A DNA stretch of 64,000 nt from Companilactobacillus allii (GCF_001971585.1 NZ_CP019323.1:248001-312000); one strand, 5' to 3'; shown: positions 17,558 through 27,117, counted from the first letter of the stretch. The notes: a model not told the origin generated them from the letters alone. A program made the numbers and translations.

Positions 17558-18466
17558 TTACTTATTCTTCAAATCTTCAATAGAGTTAATATTCTTCATA
17601 TATTTTGGAACTGCAAGTCCAACTTTGGCACCTTTTAAGTTAATACCAAGGTCATCAAAGCGTCCCTTGTAATCTTTATAATACAAACCAGCTGTCTTAG
17701 GTAGCCATGCACTAACTTGTGCATCAGCAGCATTGGTTGCTATAGAAGCCCACATAGGTTGTTGCTCCATAGCTTGAATAGTTACCTTATATCCTTGATC
17801 ACGGAGTACTTGTGCGACAACGTTGGTTGAAGCAATTTCAGAATCCCATGCAACATAAGTCATCTTAAATGACTTACCATGAACCTTTTTAACACCTTTA
17901 GTCCATTCAGCGACTAATTTAGGATTAGCTTTGATCCATTGTTTAGCTGCTTTTTGAGGGTCCATTCCAGCATTGACCTTCAACATAACTTCAGACATTT
18001 GAGCTGGTTTCCAATGGAAACGATCCAAAATAGTGTACGCACTAGGTTCATCCTTCTTCAATCCTTTACGAACGATAGTATGAATATTTTCAGCTTTACC
18101 ATAAACATTCTTAGGATCCTTCAAGAATTTTATCGGATACTTAGTAAACATCCAATGTGGCTGCCAACCAGTAATAACAATTGGACGCTTTTCCTTAATG
18201 GCCTTATCCAAAGTACTTGTCATTGCGGCAGTAGAACTTGTCTGTAGTTGCCAATTTTTGGCACTCAAGCCGTATTCTTTCAAAGCAGTTTGAGTTGAAG
18301 ACATAATACCTGCACCTGCATCAATACCTGTAATTGTGTAATTGATTTGTGGACCAATCTTTTCCTTACTTGTATAAGGTTGTGTTTCAGAACTACATGC
18401 AGTGATAAGTGGAATCATCAGCAACGCAACAAAGAAAAGACTTAAGATTTTTGATTTATTTTTCAA
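17558..18466 (-). CDS. opuAC: Glycine-betaine ABC transporter binding lipoprotein
   Basis: This 302-aa solute-binding protein has a signal peptide ending in LITACSS, a lipobox with Cys near residue 24. The fold is of the OpuAC/ProX type. WQPHWMF and the tryptophans in MTYVAWDSE and QQPMWAS are candidate parts of the aromatic cage for quaternary ammonium. It is the last gene of the ATPase-permease-binding protein operon, 10 bases after the permease. It imports compatible solutes for osmotic protection. Confidence 0.93.
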   Translation of the reverse strand: MKNKSKILSLFFVALLMIPLITACSSETQPYTSKEKIGPQINYTITGIDAGAGIMSSTQTALKEYGLSAKNWQLQTSSTAAMTSTLDKAIKEKRPIVITGWQPHWMFTKYPIKFLKDPKNVYGKAENIHTIVRKGLKKDEPSAYTILDRFHWKPAQMSEVMLKVNAGMDPQKAAKQWIKANPKLVAEWTKGVKKVHGKSFKMTYVAWDSEIASTNVVAQVLRDQGYKVTIQAMEQQPMWASIATNAADAQVSAWLPKTAGLYYKDYKGRFDDLGINLKGAKVGLAVPKYMKNINSIEDLKNK

Positions 18467-18476
18467 ATAATCCCTC

Positions 18477-19325
18477 CTATCCTTTTTTACGATCTCTTGT
18501 TAATGATTGTGTGAGTCTATCTAAGATAATTGCCAAGATAACAACGGCAAGACCAGCAGAAAAACCACCACCAGCGTCATTTCTACCAACGGCAAAGTAT
18601 ACTTTAGTACCAAGACCCATAGCACCGATCATTGAAGCAGTAACAACCATTGATAATGAAAGCATCATACTTTGGTTGACACCAGCCATCAAACTTGTCT
18701 TGGCTAGTGGTAATTCAACTTTAAATAACTTCTGCCATTCAGTAGAACCAAATGAATCAGCGGCTTCGATCAATTCACTAGGAACTTCACGAATACCCAT
18801 ATTGGTCATTCTAACTGTTGGAGGCATAGCGAAGATAACTGATGCGACAATACCTGGAACCATACCAATACCAAACAATGCAACAGCCGGAATTAGATAA
18901 ACAAAGGCTGGCATAGTTTGCATAAAGTCAAGGATCGGCTTCAGGATTATCTCGGCAGTCCTACTCTTAGACATCAATATACCCAACGGTATACCAATTA
19001 CTAGAGCTATCAAACTGGCCGTTAAAACTAGCGTCAAAGTTTGTGTCATATCACGCCAAAAGTCCAAGTTCCAAATAAGCAATAATCCGGCTAATTCAAA
19101 AATCAATAAACTCCAACGTTGATTATCACGGTTAACGTAATAAGTTAACGCTAATATCAAAACGATAAAAAACCAAATAGGAATCAAATCAAATACCCAT
19201 TGAAAGGCATTGTTAATTCCACCTATAAAGTTAGTTACGCCATTAAAGAATCCAGTGAAAGTAACTAACCAGTTGACAAAACTGTCGACCCATTGTGCTA
19301 GTGGTAATTGTGGAATACTATTCAA
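18477..19325 (-). CDS. opuAB: Glycine-betaine ABC transporter permease
   Basis: This 282-aa membrane permease of the ProW/OpuAB type contains ALVIGIPLGILMSKSRTAE and the EAA loop EAADSFGSTEWQKLFKVELP near residue 185. About seven hydrophobic segments are visible. It overlaps the ATPase gene by 8 bases and precedes the binding protein. Unlike L. lactis OpuABC, the permease and binding protein are separate chains here. Confidence 0.93.
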   Translation of the reverse strand: MNSIPQLPLAQWVDSFVNWLVTFTGFFNGVTNFIGGINNAFQWVFDLIPIWFFIVLILALTYYVNRDNQRWSLLIFELAGLLLIWNLDFWRDMTQTLTLVLTASLIALVIGIPLGILMSKSRTAEIILKPILDFMQTMPAFVYLIPAVALFGIGMVPGIVASVIFAMPPTVRMTNMGIREVPSELIEAADSFGSTEWQKLFKVELPLAKTSLMAGVNQSMMLSLSMVVTASMIGAMGLGTKVYFAVGRNDAGGGFSAGLAVVILAIILDRLTQSLTRDRKKG

Positions 19326-20517
19326 AATCGCTCACCTCATTTCCTGCAAGGGCCCCAAGAACGGCACCACGAACAATAATTCCTTGTAGTTGTCCATCAT
19401 CATTTACAACTGAGAATGGAATACCAGTTGATGAAATATCATCAAGAAGTTCTGAAATAGGCTTATCTGCATTAGTTGTAGGGATATCAGTTTGAACAAT
19501 TGATCTTAGATCACTACTATCACTACGAACTAATCCAATAACATCATTAGCATCAACAATACCAACTAGTTTACGATGATTATCAACAACATATGCTGTT
19601 GAAACTTCATTATTCTTCATACGTTTCAAAGTAAGTCTTGGACCAGCCTTATCAATATTGATCGTAACTGGACGAATCATAACGTTTGCAGCAGTTAAGA
19701 CCTTGCTACGATCAACATTTTCGATGAATTCTTCAACATAGTCATTTGCGGGATGTGTCAAGATATCTTCAGGTGTACCAGTTTGAACGACCACACCATC
19801 ACGCATAATCATAATATGATCACCAAGCTTTAAGGCTTCATTCAAATCATGACTGATAAAGATAATTGTCTTATGCAATCTTTCTTGAATATCTAACAAT
19901 TGGTCTTGCATATCAGTTCTGTTCAATGGATCAAGTGCTGAGAATGCCTCATCCATTAACAGAATCTCTGGATCATTAGCTAAAGCACGAGCTAGACCGA
20001 CACGTTGTTGCATACCACCAGATAATTGATCTGGATATTCATCATTGTAACCAGTGATACCAACTTGATCTAAGGCTTCTTTAGCTTTCTTTTCACGTTC
20101 AGCTTTTTCGACACCTTGAATTTCCAAACCATATTCAGCATTTTCTAATACTGTTCTATTAGGAAGTAATCCGAAATTCTGGAAAACCATACTCATCTTT
20201 TTACGACGAACATTTCTAAGTGCCTTTTTATCCATTTTCATTAAATCTTCGCCATCGATTGATACTGATCCATCTGTAGGCTCGATCAACCGATTTATCA
20301 TACGAACCATTGTTGATTTACCACTACCTGAAAGTCCCATAATAACGAAGATCTCGCCATCATTGATTTTGAAGCTGGCTTTTTCAACACCTACGGTTGC
20401 ACCTGTTTCCTTTAGAATTTCCGATTTTGTCTTACCTTGCTTAATAAGTTCTTTAGCACGTCCGACACGTTTACCAAAAATCTTAGTTAAATCTTTAACT
20501 TCAACTTTTACTGTCAT
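19318..20517 (-). CDS. opuAA: Glycine-betaine ABC transporter ATPase with CBS domains
   Basis: This 399-aa ATPase starts at ATG 20517 behind GGGGGATTTA; an upstream in-frame start lacks a site and lies in the hairpin leader. Walker A GLSGSGKST, signature LSGGMQQRVGLARA and Walker B ILLMDEAFSALDP are intact. The C-terminal quarter (from about 280) forms a tandem CBS module. In relatives this module senses ionic strength or binds cyclic di-AMP, so similar control is likely but not shown here. Confidence 0.93.
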   Translation of the reverse strand: MTVKVEVKDLTKIFGKRVGRAKELIKQGKTKSEILKETGATVGVEKASFKINDGEIFVIMGLSGSGKSTMVRMINRLIEPTDGSVSIDGEDLMKMDKKALRNVRRKKMSMVFQNFGLLPNRTVLENAEYGLEIQGVEKAEREKKAKEALDQVGITGYNDEYPDQLSGGMQQRVGLARALANDPEILLMDEAFSALDPLNRTDMQDQLLDIQERLHKTIIFISHDLNEALKLGDHIMIMRDGVVVQTGTPEDILTHPANDYVEEFIENVDRSKVLTAANVMIRPVTINIDKAGPRLTLKRMKNNEVSTAYVVDNHRKLVGIVDANDVIGLVRSDSSDLRSIVQTDIPTTNADKPISELLDDISSTGIPFSVVNDDGQLQGIIVRGAVLGALAGNEVSDFE

Positions 20518-20541
20518 TAAATCCCCCATTCCTGGAATAAA

Positions 20542-20578
20542 GAGCAAATACTTGCTCCAGCACATTTAAATTTGTGCT
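20542..20578 (-). promoter_or_regulatory. Double hairpin in the opuAA 5' leader
   Basis: GAGCAA/TTGCTC with a 4-base loop and AGCACA/TGTGCT with an 8-base loop lie 25 to 61 bases before the opuAA start. They could tune ribosome access or mRNA stability. No known riboswitch class was recognised. Confidence 0.4.
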
Positions 20579-20890
20579 CTCACCTCATTAGATAAAACTA
20601 GCTCTCGAGTAAAGCTAAGCTAAACTCAGGGAGCTAAATTTTCAACAAATTACTTCAAGAAATCTATCTTCACAAATTCCTTGAAATTGCTATTTTTTAA
20701 ATTAAAAATACTATTATTCATAAGGTAAAAATAATAGCAACACATATAGTACCTTAACAAATATGCTTATTCTTTGCAAACAATACGGCTTTCAAATGCC
20801 TGTACGGCGCGCTTTTGAAGTTTTTTTGGTACTGCTTTCCTTACTAGCAGTATACGTCTTTTACGACTTCTAAAGTTTCCTTAAAAAAAA

Positions 20891-20932
20891 CTAAAAAAAT
20901 ACCAAGATTCTACTTTTATTGTAGAATCTTGG
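20891..20932 (-). terminator. Terminator of the dlt operon
   Basis: CCAAGATTCTAC (20902-20913) and GTAGAATCTTGG (20921-20932) make a perfect 12-base stem. The minus strand continues with TATTTTTTTAG. It lies about 100 bases after the dltD stop. Confidence 0.85.
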
Positions 20933-21029
20933 CATCATTTTGAGGGCAGATACTGTTTTTTTGAGGGGGAAACAGTACTACGGAAAAGTATTGCGGTTAC
21001 CTTCCCTTACCTGTCAGGTTCGGGAAGTT

Positions 21030-22286
21030 TTAAAACTTAGTATTATTAGCCCACTTCTTAGTTAAGAAGTAGTCATTCATTTCGTACTTGGTATTATTTG
21101 GATTAGCTTTTTTATTCTTATAATATGGTTCCAATTTCTTATCCAATAATAACCAACCACGCCAACCCATATGGATAGTATCTTCAGCAATATAGTTTGG
21201 ATCTTTTTCATGTGTTAAATCTACAATATTGTTGAATCCTTGAGATTGAAGTTGGTACTTAATTTTCTTGTCAAAATCAGGCAAGGCTTTTTTAGGCATC
21301 CCTGTATATTCGATCCACTTTTGATTAACTGGTTGAATAACAAACATTACTTCAGTGTGATTCTGATTGAATAGATACAACATTGCTTGAAAGTCATTAT
21401 ATTCAGGGGAGTGTTTATAATCAACATGTCTATGAGCATTCTTGTATGTGCTGATTCTCTTATATAACTCTTTATTATAGAAGGAATCTCCAATCTGCAA
21501 ATCATTTTCACGTGAATGGTTCTTTGCCATTTTAGTGGCCAATTTATTCAAATCCTTGTAGTCATAATTATCAGGTAGCTTAGAAGCTGCTTGATCAATC
21601 TTTTTTTGATGATCATTTAACGCAACTGTTCCAAAAAGATCATCTTGGTTTTGTAAACTATTACGTTTCAAGTCGTTTATATAGAAACGTTGGAAACTAG
21701 TTATATTTTTGCCATCGGCTATTCTAGTAAGAGCATCCGTTTCAATACTACCTAGACTGTCATCTAATTCTAGAACTCTACTAGCAATATATTCATTCAT
21801 CTTCTTACTACCATGATCTGAATTAACAATGAATCCTGTCAATTGCAATGGTGACAAGAAGTATTTAAAGGCATCTGATGGAACTCCTTTTTTGGTGAAC
21901 CATTGAGGTGAAATGATCACCACAGCCTTTTGATTCTTCAAATTACTCATTCCACTAACATTTAATGTCTGTGTTAAAGATGCAGTACCTGGATTACCTA
22001 GTAAAAACGGTTTATTCTTCCAATGATACTTCTGTGCCATAGAAGATGGATGGAAAGGATCCATTCTAGAAAGTTCAGATGATCCAATAATAGGAATGTA
22101 ATTTTCCTTTTCGGCCGCATTTTTTACACTTTCACCTTTGAGAACTCGTACATCCAGTGATGTAGATGCCTGATCTACTTTCTTAGTGGTGACTGTTTTA
22201 AAATGAATCGGAGTCCATAAAAGAATTAATAACGCAACAATCGCAACTATTACAGGTCCAAAAATCATCCATAACTTTTTTTTCAT
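21030..22286 (-). CDS. dltD: D-alanyl transfer protein DltD
   Basis: This 418-aa protein has one N-terminal membrane anchor (LWMIFGPVIVAIVALLILLW) and an extracellular SGNH-like hydrolase fold. The catalytic Ser lies in IIGSSELSRMDPFHPS (near residue 70) and the His in DTIHMGWRGW near the C-terminus. It passes D-alanine to lipoteichoic acid outside the membrane. It is the last gene of dltXABCD, starting 6 bases after dltC. Confidence 0.95.
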   Translation of the reverse strand: MKKKLWMIFGPVIVAIVALLILLWTPIHFKTVTTKKVDQASTSLDVRVLKGESVKNAAEKENYIPIIGSSELSRMDPFHPSSMAQKYHWKNKPFLLGNPGTASLTQTLNVSGMSNLKNQKAVVIISPQWFTKKGVPSDAFKYFLSPLQLTGFIVNSDHGSKKMNEYIASRVLELDDSLGSIETDALTRIADGKNITSFQRFYINDLKRNSLQNQDDLFGTVALNDHQKKIDQAASKLPDNYDYKDLNKLATKMAKNHSRENDLQIGDSFYNKELYKRISTYKNAHRHVDYKHSPEYNDFQAMLYLFNQNHTEVMFVIQPVNQKWIEYTGMPKKALPDFDKKIKYQLQSQGFNNIVDLTHEKDPNYIAEDTIHMGWRGWLLLDKKLEPYYKNKKANPNNTKYEMNDYFLTKKWANNTKF

Positions 22287-22292
22287 ATTACT

Positions 22293-22529
22293 TTATTCCA
22301 GTTCTTTTACACGATCTGAGATTTTGTTGATTGTTGACCATTGTGAACGGTCAAATTCTGATACTGGTACTTCAATTCCAAAATCATCCTGTAATGTCAC
22401 TAGAACTTCAACTGTTGCCATTGAATCTAGGATTCCATTTGCGAATAAGTCTTGATCCTTATCATCACCGATATTATCTAAACCTGTTACATCTTTTAAA
22501 ATACCTACAATTTTTTCTGTGTTTTCCAT
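22293..22529 (-). CDS. dltC: D-alanyl carrier protein DltC
   Basis: This 78-aa acyl-carrier-like protein carries a phosphopantetheine attachment serine, Ser36, in FANGILDSMATVEV. DltA loads D-alanine on it and DltB/DltD take it onward. AAGGAGAGTATTTATT is the ribosome binding site. Size and motif are standard. Confidence 0.96.
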   Translation of the reverse strand: MENTEKIVGILKDVTGLDNIGDDKDQDLFANGILDSMATVEVLVTLQDDFGIEVPVSEFDRSQWSTINKISDRVKELE

Positions 22530-22547
22530 AATAAATACTCTCCTTTT

Positions 22548-23759
22548 TTATGAGAACCATAATGTGTTCAAAAATCCTGAGAAAATTAGGAAACTGAAAC
22601 AAACTACATTGAAAGTTATGAATACTGCAAAATACTTAGTGAATCTATTACTAGGTATTTGCTTACGATGTCTCTTTTTAAATCTTAGCCATGCATCGTT
22701 TGTGATCATTGCACATGCATGGAAAATACCATAGACGATGTAGTACCAAGTTTCACCATGCCAAAATCCCATGATTAGAAATAATACAACATAGCCAACG
22801 TTGGCCATTGTCACTCTACTTTTGATCAGCTTTTTCTTCATCATCATAAAAATCAAACGCATGTAGATGAAATCTCTAAACCAAAATGACAATGTTATAT
22901 GCCATCTATTCCAGAAGTCTTTGATATTAACTGATTGGAATGGACGCTTAAAGTTCATAGGTGTCTTCACACCCATAAAATTACTTATTGCTACCGCAAA
23001 TAATGAATATCCCGCAAAATCGAAGAACAAATACATACTGTAACAATACATATATGCGACTAATGCCCATGAAATACCTAATGGACGCTGGTGTGCATAC
23101 GATAATGCCAAAATAGAAATTTTAGGTAATAGTATCGTTCCGAAGAAATAACCCAAAATGAACTTGTAAGCAAATCCCAGCATTAACTTATCGACTGCAC
23201 TTTTTAATAGTTTTAAATATTCATCACGACTAGGAACATTCAAAACATCCTTTTGAAATCTGCGGAAACGGTCAATTGGACCAGAAGTAATTGTTGGGAA
23301 GAATAGTATGAATCTTACAAACTCTGTCGGTTTAATATGTTTGATTGTGCCATCTCTGATCTCCATTATTATTTCAACTGATTTGAAAGTTAAATAACTT
23401 ATCCCCATAAATGCAAACAGAGAAATGGTCGCATTCTTTAATAGTGGATCAAGTTTAACAAAGACCAGTGGAACAATCGCCAATACTACCGAGAAGGTAA
23501 ATACCCAGAAATTGTTATGTTTCTTTCTATATCTGAGATATGAGAATATTACAATCATTTCAAAGAACACGTATGCAATTAAGGAAAGTCCTTGTGATGC
23601 ATTACCTCCAAAAAATGCAGTGCCCAAAATGACTATGGTTGCGAAAAAGTCATAAATCCTAAAACGTTTGCCGTATAGTAAACCGATGATTATTGGAAGT
23701 AATAAAATTAATAGATAAATAAAATAACGCGGTGAGCTGTAAGGCGTAATATTATGCAT
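22548..23759 (-). CDS. dltB: D-alanyl-LTA export protein DltB (MBOAT)
   Basis: This 403-aa polytopic membrane O-acyltransferase has about eleven hydrophobic segments. The conserved FWNRWHITLSFWFRDFIYMRL and the catalytic His in LIMGFWHGETWYY are present. It overlaps dltA by 8 bases and is followed by dltC after 18 bases. It moves D-alanyl groups from DltC across the membrane, and DltX is thought to be its partner. Confidence 0.95.
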   Translation of the reverse strand: MHNITPYSSPRYFIYLLILLLPIIIGLLYGKRFRIYDFFATIVILGTAFFGGNASQGLSLIAYVFFEMIVIFSYLRYRKKHNNFWVFTFSVVLAIVPLVFVKLDPLLKNATISLFAFMGISYLTFKSVEIIMEIRDGTIKHIKPTEFVRFILFFPTITSGPIDRFRRFQKDVLNVPSRDEYLKLLKSAVDKLMLGFAYKFILGYFFGTILLPKISILALSYAHQRPLGISWALVAYMYCYSMYLFFDFAGYSLFAVAISNFMGVKTPMNFKRPFQSVNIKDFWNRWHITLSFWFRDFIYMRLIFMMMKKKLIKSRVTMANVGYVVLFLIMGFWHGETWYYIVYGIFHACAMITNDAWLRFKKRHRKQIPSNRFTKYFAVFITFNVVCFSFLIFSGFLNTLWFS

Positions 23760-25272
23760 TAATCTCGCCTATAAGTGCCTTTCTATCAATCTTTCCATTC
23801 TTACTAATCGGCAGTTGTTCTACAAACTTCAAAACATTTGGAATCATATAATCCATTGTTGTTGTCTTTAATTCATCTTTAATATCAGAGTTCAACTTTT
23901 GAGAATCTGTTTTCTTAAATTTATCTTCCAAAACAATATGTGCAATCATTTTACTAACTTGCTTATCGTTGTTATATAAGGGAACTGTGCATGATTGTTT
24001 AACTTGATTCAAATTACCAAGCATCGAATCGACTTCTTCTAATTCAATTCTGTAACCATGCATCTTAATTTGAAAATCCGTTCTACCTTTGTAAAATAAC
24101 AATCCATCAGGTCCTTCACTGACCATGTCGCCAGTATGGTAATAAGTTTTACCATTGATCTGTTCAAAGGCTTTTTTATTTTGTGCTGGATTATTTAGAT
24201 AACCTTTTGTTACGTCAGGACCACTTATTAGTAGTTCTCCAGTTAGATATCCTTGATCATCTTTTTCAAAATTATAAATAATGTGGCTCATATTAGATTT
24301 TAAATAACCAATTGGTAAACGGTCATACTTAGCTAATATTTCTTGATCAATTAAGATTGAAGTCATAGCTACTGTACTTTCTGTCGGACCATAGGTGTTG
24401 TAGAGTTTTGCTTTTGGGAATCTCTTTAGCAGCTTCATTGCCGTTGCATGAGTTAACTCTTCACCACAGAAAATGAACTTCTTCAAATGCGGCATTTTGT
24501 CTCCCTTGAAGTCTTTAAACAACAAGCACATTTCAAAGAATGACGGTGTAGAGATCCAAGTATCAAAATCAGCGTTAAGAATGCCTTCTTGAAGTTTTCC
24601 AAAATTCCTTGTTGTAGCTTTGTCTAGCACTGTCAGTGTTGACCCATTAGTCAGTCCTGGATAAATATCAAAAACTGAAAGATCAAATGAAAATGGGGCT
24701 TGTAACATCAAGTTGGTCTCTTGAGAATAATCAAACTTAGTATCGACCCAATTAATAAAGTCGAGTAAATTATTAGTACTGATCTGAACACCCTTAGGTG
24801 CACCAGTTGTTCCTGACGTAAAGATTATGTAGAAGTCATCATCAGGTCCAATACTTTTTTTAGCGTCATAAATATTATTTTCAGATGTCATTGCCATGGA
24901 CAATTCATCCTTAGTCATAATTGGAGTTTCAACACCAAAATCTTGAATTTCACTCCAATTTAGAATCAATGAAGGCTTAGCAACCGAGTTAATCTGAATG
25001 ATTCGTTGAGAATCTGATCCATCGTCTACAGGAATATAAGGATGTCCCGCTTTAATTGCTCCAAGGAACATAACCAACATTTCAAACTGTTGACCACCAT
25101 AAATGATGATTGGACTCTTTTCTGGCAAGAACTTATCTTGTAAGAAATTGGCGATACAATCAGATTTTTTACTCAACTCACGATAAGTCTTTGTTACCGA
25201 TCCATTTCTATAACAAATCTTATCGGGTGATTTAATGGAAATATCTGTAATTTTTTCAATGATTGAATTCAT
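23752..25272 (-). CDS. dltA: D-alanine--DltC ligase DltA
   Basis: This 506-aa adenylation enzyme activates D-alanine and loads DltC. FYIIFTSGTTGAPKGVQIS is the P-loop (A3) motif, LYNTYGPTEST the A5 motif, YHTGDMV the A7 motif, and SKNGKIDRKAL contains the catalytic Lys. GAAGGGAATAATC precedes the ATG. It is the second gene, 19 bases after dltX. Confidence 0.96.
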   Translation of the reverse strand: MNSIIEKITDISIKSPDKICYRNGSVTKTYRELSKKSDCIANFLQDKFLPEKSPIIIYGGQQFEMLVMFLGAIKAGHPYIPVDDGSDSQRIIQINSVAKPSLILNWSEIQDFGVETPIMTKDELSMAMTSENNIYDAKKSIGPDDDFYIIFTSGTTGAPKGVQISTNNLLDFINWVDTKFDYSQETNLMLQAPFSFDLSVFDIYPGLTNGSTLTVLDKATTRNFGKLQEGILNADFDTWISTPSFFEMCLLFKDFKGDKMPHLKKFIFCGEELTHATAMKLLKRFPKAKLYNTYGPTESTVAMTSILIDQEILAKYDRLPIGYLKSNMSHIIYNFEKDDQGYLTGELLISGPDVTKGYLNNPAQNKKAFEQINGKTYYHTGDMVSEGPDGLLFYKGRTDFQIKMHGYRIELEEVDSMLGNLNQVKQSCTVPLYNNDKQVSKMIAHIVLEDKFKKTDSQKLNSDIKDELKTTTMDYMIPNVLKFVEQLPISKNGKIDRKALIGEINA

Positions 25273-25291
25273 GATTATTCCCTTCTTTCAA

Positions 25292-25441
25292 TTAAAAATC
25301 GTTGTAGATAAACTTGACGCTACCTACTCCGTCATAACCATATATGTACAATATAATTAACAATATTATGAAATATGCGACTGCTTTAATTATAAATATG
25401 GGTACCGGCTTTTTTAAAAATATAAGTAAGTTTTTTTTCAT
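25292..25441 (-). CDS. dltX: DltX small membrane protein
   Basis: This 49-aa ORF starts at ATG 25441 with GAGAGGTGTAAATT upstream. One hydrophobic helix (VAYFIILLIILYIYGY, about residues 21-36) is followed by the conserved C-terminal end SVKFIYNDF, the hallmark by which DltX is recognised. In other Firmicutes this tail acts with DltB/DltD in D-alanine transfer. It is the first gene of the dlt operon and is easily missed because of its size. Confidence 0.92.
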   Translation of the reverse strand: MKKNLLIFLKKPVPIFIIKAVAYFIILLIILYIYGYDGVGSVKFIYNDF

Positions 25442-25580
25442 AATTTACACCTCTCGGTACTTTGTGCTTACGTAAAACCTATATAACCATTCAAATATAT
25501 AGAGTGTCAAACAAATAAATTAATAGTTCTTATGAATTAACGTTTTATCTATATACCCTTTATAAGTATTATAATAACTC

Positions 25581-25592
25581 ATGTTTAAACAT
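25581..25592. promoter_or_regulatory. TGTTTAAACA box 1 (dlt)
   Basis: ATGTTTAAACAT is a perfect 12-base palindrome, 140 bases upstream of dltX. The same core occurs before the PTS gene at 46832 and twice before the GntR gene at 49434. Confidence 0.6.
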
Positions 25593-25665
25593 ATGATGTA
25601 GATTTCGTAAGAATATTTTAATTTTTTTGACCAATTACTACTGCTACAAGGCATTTATTCGACAT

Positions 25666-25677
25666 ATGTTTAAACAA
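25666..25677. promoter_or_regulatory. TGTTTAAACA box 2 (dlt)
   Basis: ATGTTTAAACAA with flanking CAT lies 225 bases upstream of dltX and 85 bases from box 1, centre to centre. That is about eight helical turns, a distance that would allow looping. Confidence 0.55.
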
Positions 25678-26037
25678 ATAATTTAAGAACTTTTCCTCCG
25701 TTATTATTATAATTTTGAATCTTATTACATCATCGACAGATATATTATAGAAAATCATCGGCCTTTCAGTTCATCTGGAAAAGATCAAATATTCTAATCA
25801 TATATATACATAATTTATATGTGTCTACATTGAATAATTGTTTTGTAAAACAAGTTACAATGTTAATTGCTATTAAATTGAAATAATTACATAAAAAAAA
25901 TAATTTAAATAATTGTTCTCCGTAGTGGATTTCTATTTGATTCTTTCTAATCATAGTTTTCAGTAAGCGTATTGTCGCTTGCATCTTCTTACATAGTTCT
26001 TACATTTTTGTAAGATGAGGTAATCAATGGTATTAAA

Positions 26038-26073
26038 AAAGAGGATTTCCAAATGGAAATCCTCTTTTTAGTA
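26038..26073 (-). terminator. Terminator after the 26077 gene
   Basis: GAGGATTTCC (26041-26050) and GGAAATCCTC (26055-26064) form a tight stem flanked by A and T runs, so it can act in both directions. Confidence 0.85.
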
Positions 26074-26076
26074 CTA

Positions 26077-26781
26077 TTAATTATTGTCTGGAAAGAACTT
26101 GATCAATTGAAAACTCATGTGCAGTAATTCCAGTGAATGTTCATTTTGAAGCTTATCCAAGTCTATCTTGCCACTAGTCATATTCAACAATTCATGAATA
26201 TCTTGCACTATTTGAGCCATTTCAAAATACTGCTGATAGCGAATAGATGAAAAGTGTAGCGTCACTCGTCTTTTATCCCACGTTGGTCCTTCCATGGGAT
26301 TTTCAAGCAATGTTTCCATGAATTTATAATCAAAATCAGACCACCCTTTCAATTCATAGATGGAAACTAGATCTTTTATTTTATCAATATCATCAAACAC
26401 GGCCGCAAGATTAATCATCCAGCTGATCTTTTGTGTGACCGCATTCTTTTGTGCCAATGCAGCACATAAATATAGCTTACGTAAATATTCTGCGTCATTG
26501 AATTTTAACCTTTTCTCAAAGTCATCAATCAAAAAGAAAGCGCTATCCAAATAATAACTACTATTTTTCTGTCTATCCATAAAATCTTCCAGAAGGTCCT
26601 GTGTATAAACTGTTATTTCATTATTACTGCCCAAAGTATCTACATTGAAGCCACTTTTGGTCAAAGTCGCCAATTCAGCCTTTTCATCACCTTGTATTTT
26701 CTTTTGTGCAGCCTCATAATCCTTGCTCCATGGCAAGATCAATTGATTGTCTTCTAAAATAGAATAATATTTTGTTGTCAT
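26077..26781 (-). CDS. Hypothetical cytoplasmic protein
   Basis: This 234-aa protein is not recognised. It has no signal peptide or membrane segment and is rich in acidic and aromatic residues. The second half is predicted mostly helical. GCAAGGTGAAATAAAA supplies a weak ribosome binding site. It stands upstream of its own terminator and downstream of rpsN, whose terminator separates them. No catalytic motif is evident. Confidence 0.6.
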   Translation of the reverse strand: MTTKYYSILEDNQLILPWSKDYEAAQKKIQGDEKAELATLTKSGFNVDTLGSNNEITVYTQDLLEDFMDRQKNSSYYLDSAFFLIDDFEKRLKFNDAEYLRKLYLCAALAQKNAVTQKISWMINLAAVFDDIDKIKDLVSIYELKGWSDFDYKFMETLLENPMEGPTWDKRRVTLHFSSIRYQQYFEMAQIVQDIHELLNMTSGKIDLDKLQNEHSLELLHMSFQLIKFFPDNN

Positions 26782-26821
26782 TTTTATTTCACCTTGCCCC
26801 TATATTAACAAATCCCCACTA

Positions 26822-26850
26822 AAAAAGTCGCCAAATTTGGCGACTTTTTA
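26822..26850 (-). terminator. Terminator after rpsN
   Basis: AAAAAGTCGCC and GGCGACTTTTT form an 11-base stem with a 6-base loop. It overlaps the rpsN stop codon. Confidence 0.85.
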
Positions 26851-27117
26851 CCAGCTAGCCTTTTTAACACCGGGAATTTGACCGGCATGAGCTAACTTTC
26901 TAAAATTCAATCTGGACATCTCGAACTTACTCATATATCCACGAGGACGTCCGTCTATTAGATCACGAGAGTGCAATCTAGTAGGTGATGCATCTCTAGG
27001 CAACTTACTGAGTTCTTCATAGTTACCTGAATTCTTTAATTCATTACGCAAAACCGCATAACGTTCAACAGTTTTTTGTAGTCTTTTTTCACGTTCAATC
27101 TTTGCTTTACGTGCCAT
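26848..27117 (-). CDS. rpsN: 30S ribosomal protein S14, zinc-independent form
   Basis: This 89-aa S14 protein lacks the two CxxC pairs of the 61-aa zinc-binding form, so it is the C-minus type equivalent to B. subtilis YhzA (RpsN2). [33 protein letters not shown] is split here for length: the signature runs from about residue 57 to the end. It sits alone, away from ribosomal protein operons. In relatives this paralogue is induced by zinc shortage through Zur; no convincing Zur box was found upstream here. Confidence 0.93.
   Translation of the reverse strand: MARKAKIEREKRLQKTVERYAVLRNELKNSGNYEELSKLPRDASPTRLHSRDLIDGRPRGYMSKFEMSRLNFRKLAHAGQIPGVKKASW

Larger units (their letters stand above)
20518..21029. 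other. 512-base leader and intergenic region between dltD and opuAA
   Basis: On the opuA side two hairpins stand directly before the ribosome binding site: GAGCAAATACTTGCTC (20542-20557) and AGCACA/TGTGCT (20559-20578). Further up are CTATTATT/AATAATAG arms (about 20711-20737). A hydrophobic 25-codon frame (20796-20873, plus strand) lacks a ribosome binding site. A terminator for dlt lies at 20891-20932. The stretch from 20760 to 20890, with TACTGC/GCAGTA arms, could hold a small RNA but shows no clear promoter. Confidence 0.45.
25442..26076. other. 635-base gene-free region upstream of dlt
   Basis: This AT-rich stretch holds the dlt promoter region with two TGTTTAAACA boxes (25582-25591 and 25667-25676), a small palindrome CTTACATTTTTGTAAG near 26002, and the terminator of the next gene at 26038-26073. 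A 72-codon minus-strand frame (25766-25984) has no ribosome binding site and looks random. A long dlt 5' leader is possible. Confidence 0.5.

Noticed and set aside
20796-20873. 25-codon hydrophobic frame on the plus strand
   Set aside because: It has no ribosome binding site or promoter, and the hydrophobicity comes from T-rich sequence around inverted arms.
25766-25984. 72-codon minus-strand frame between dltX and the 26077 gene
   Set aside because: It has no ribosome binding site, low-complexity AT-rich content and no recognisable motif.
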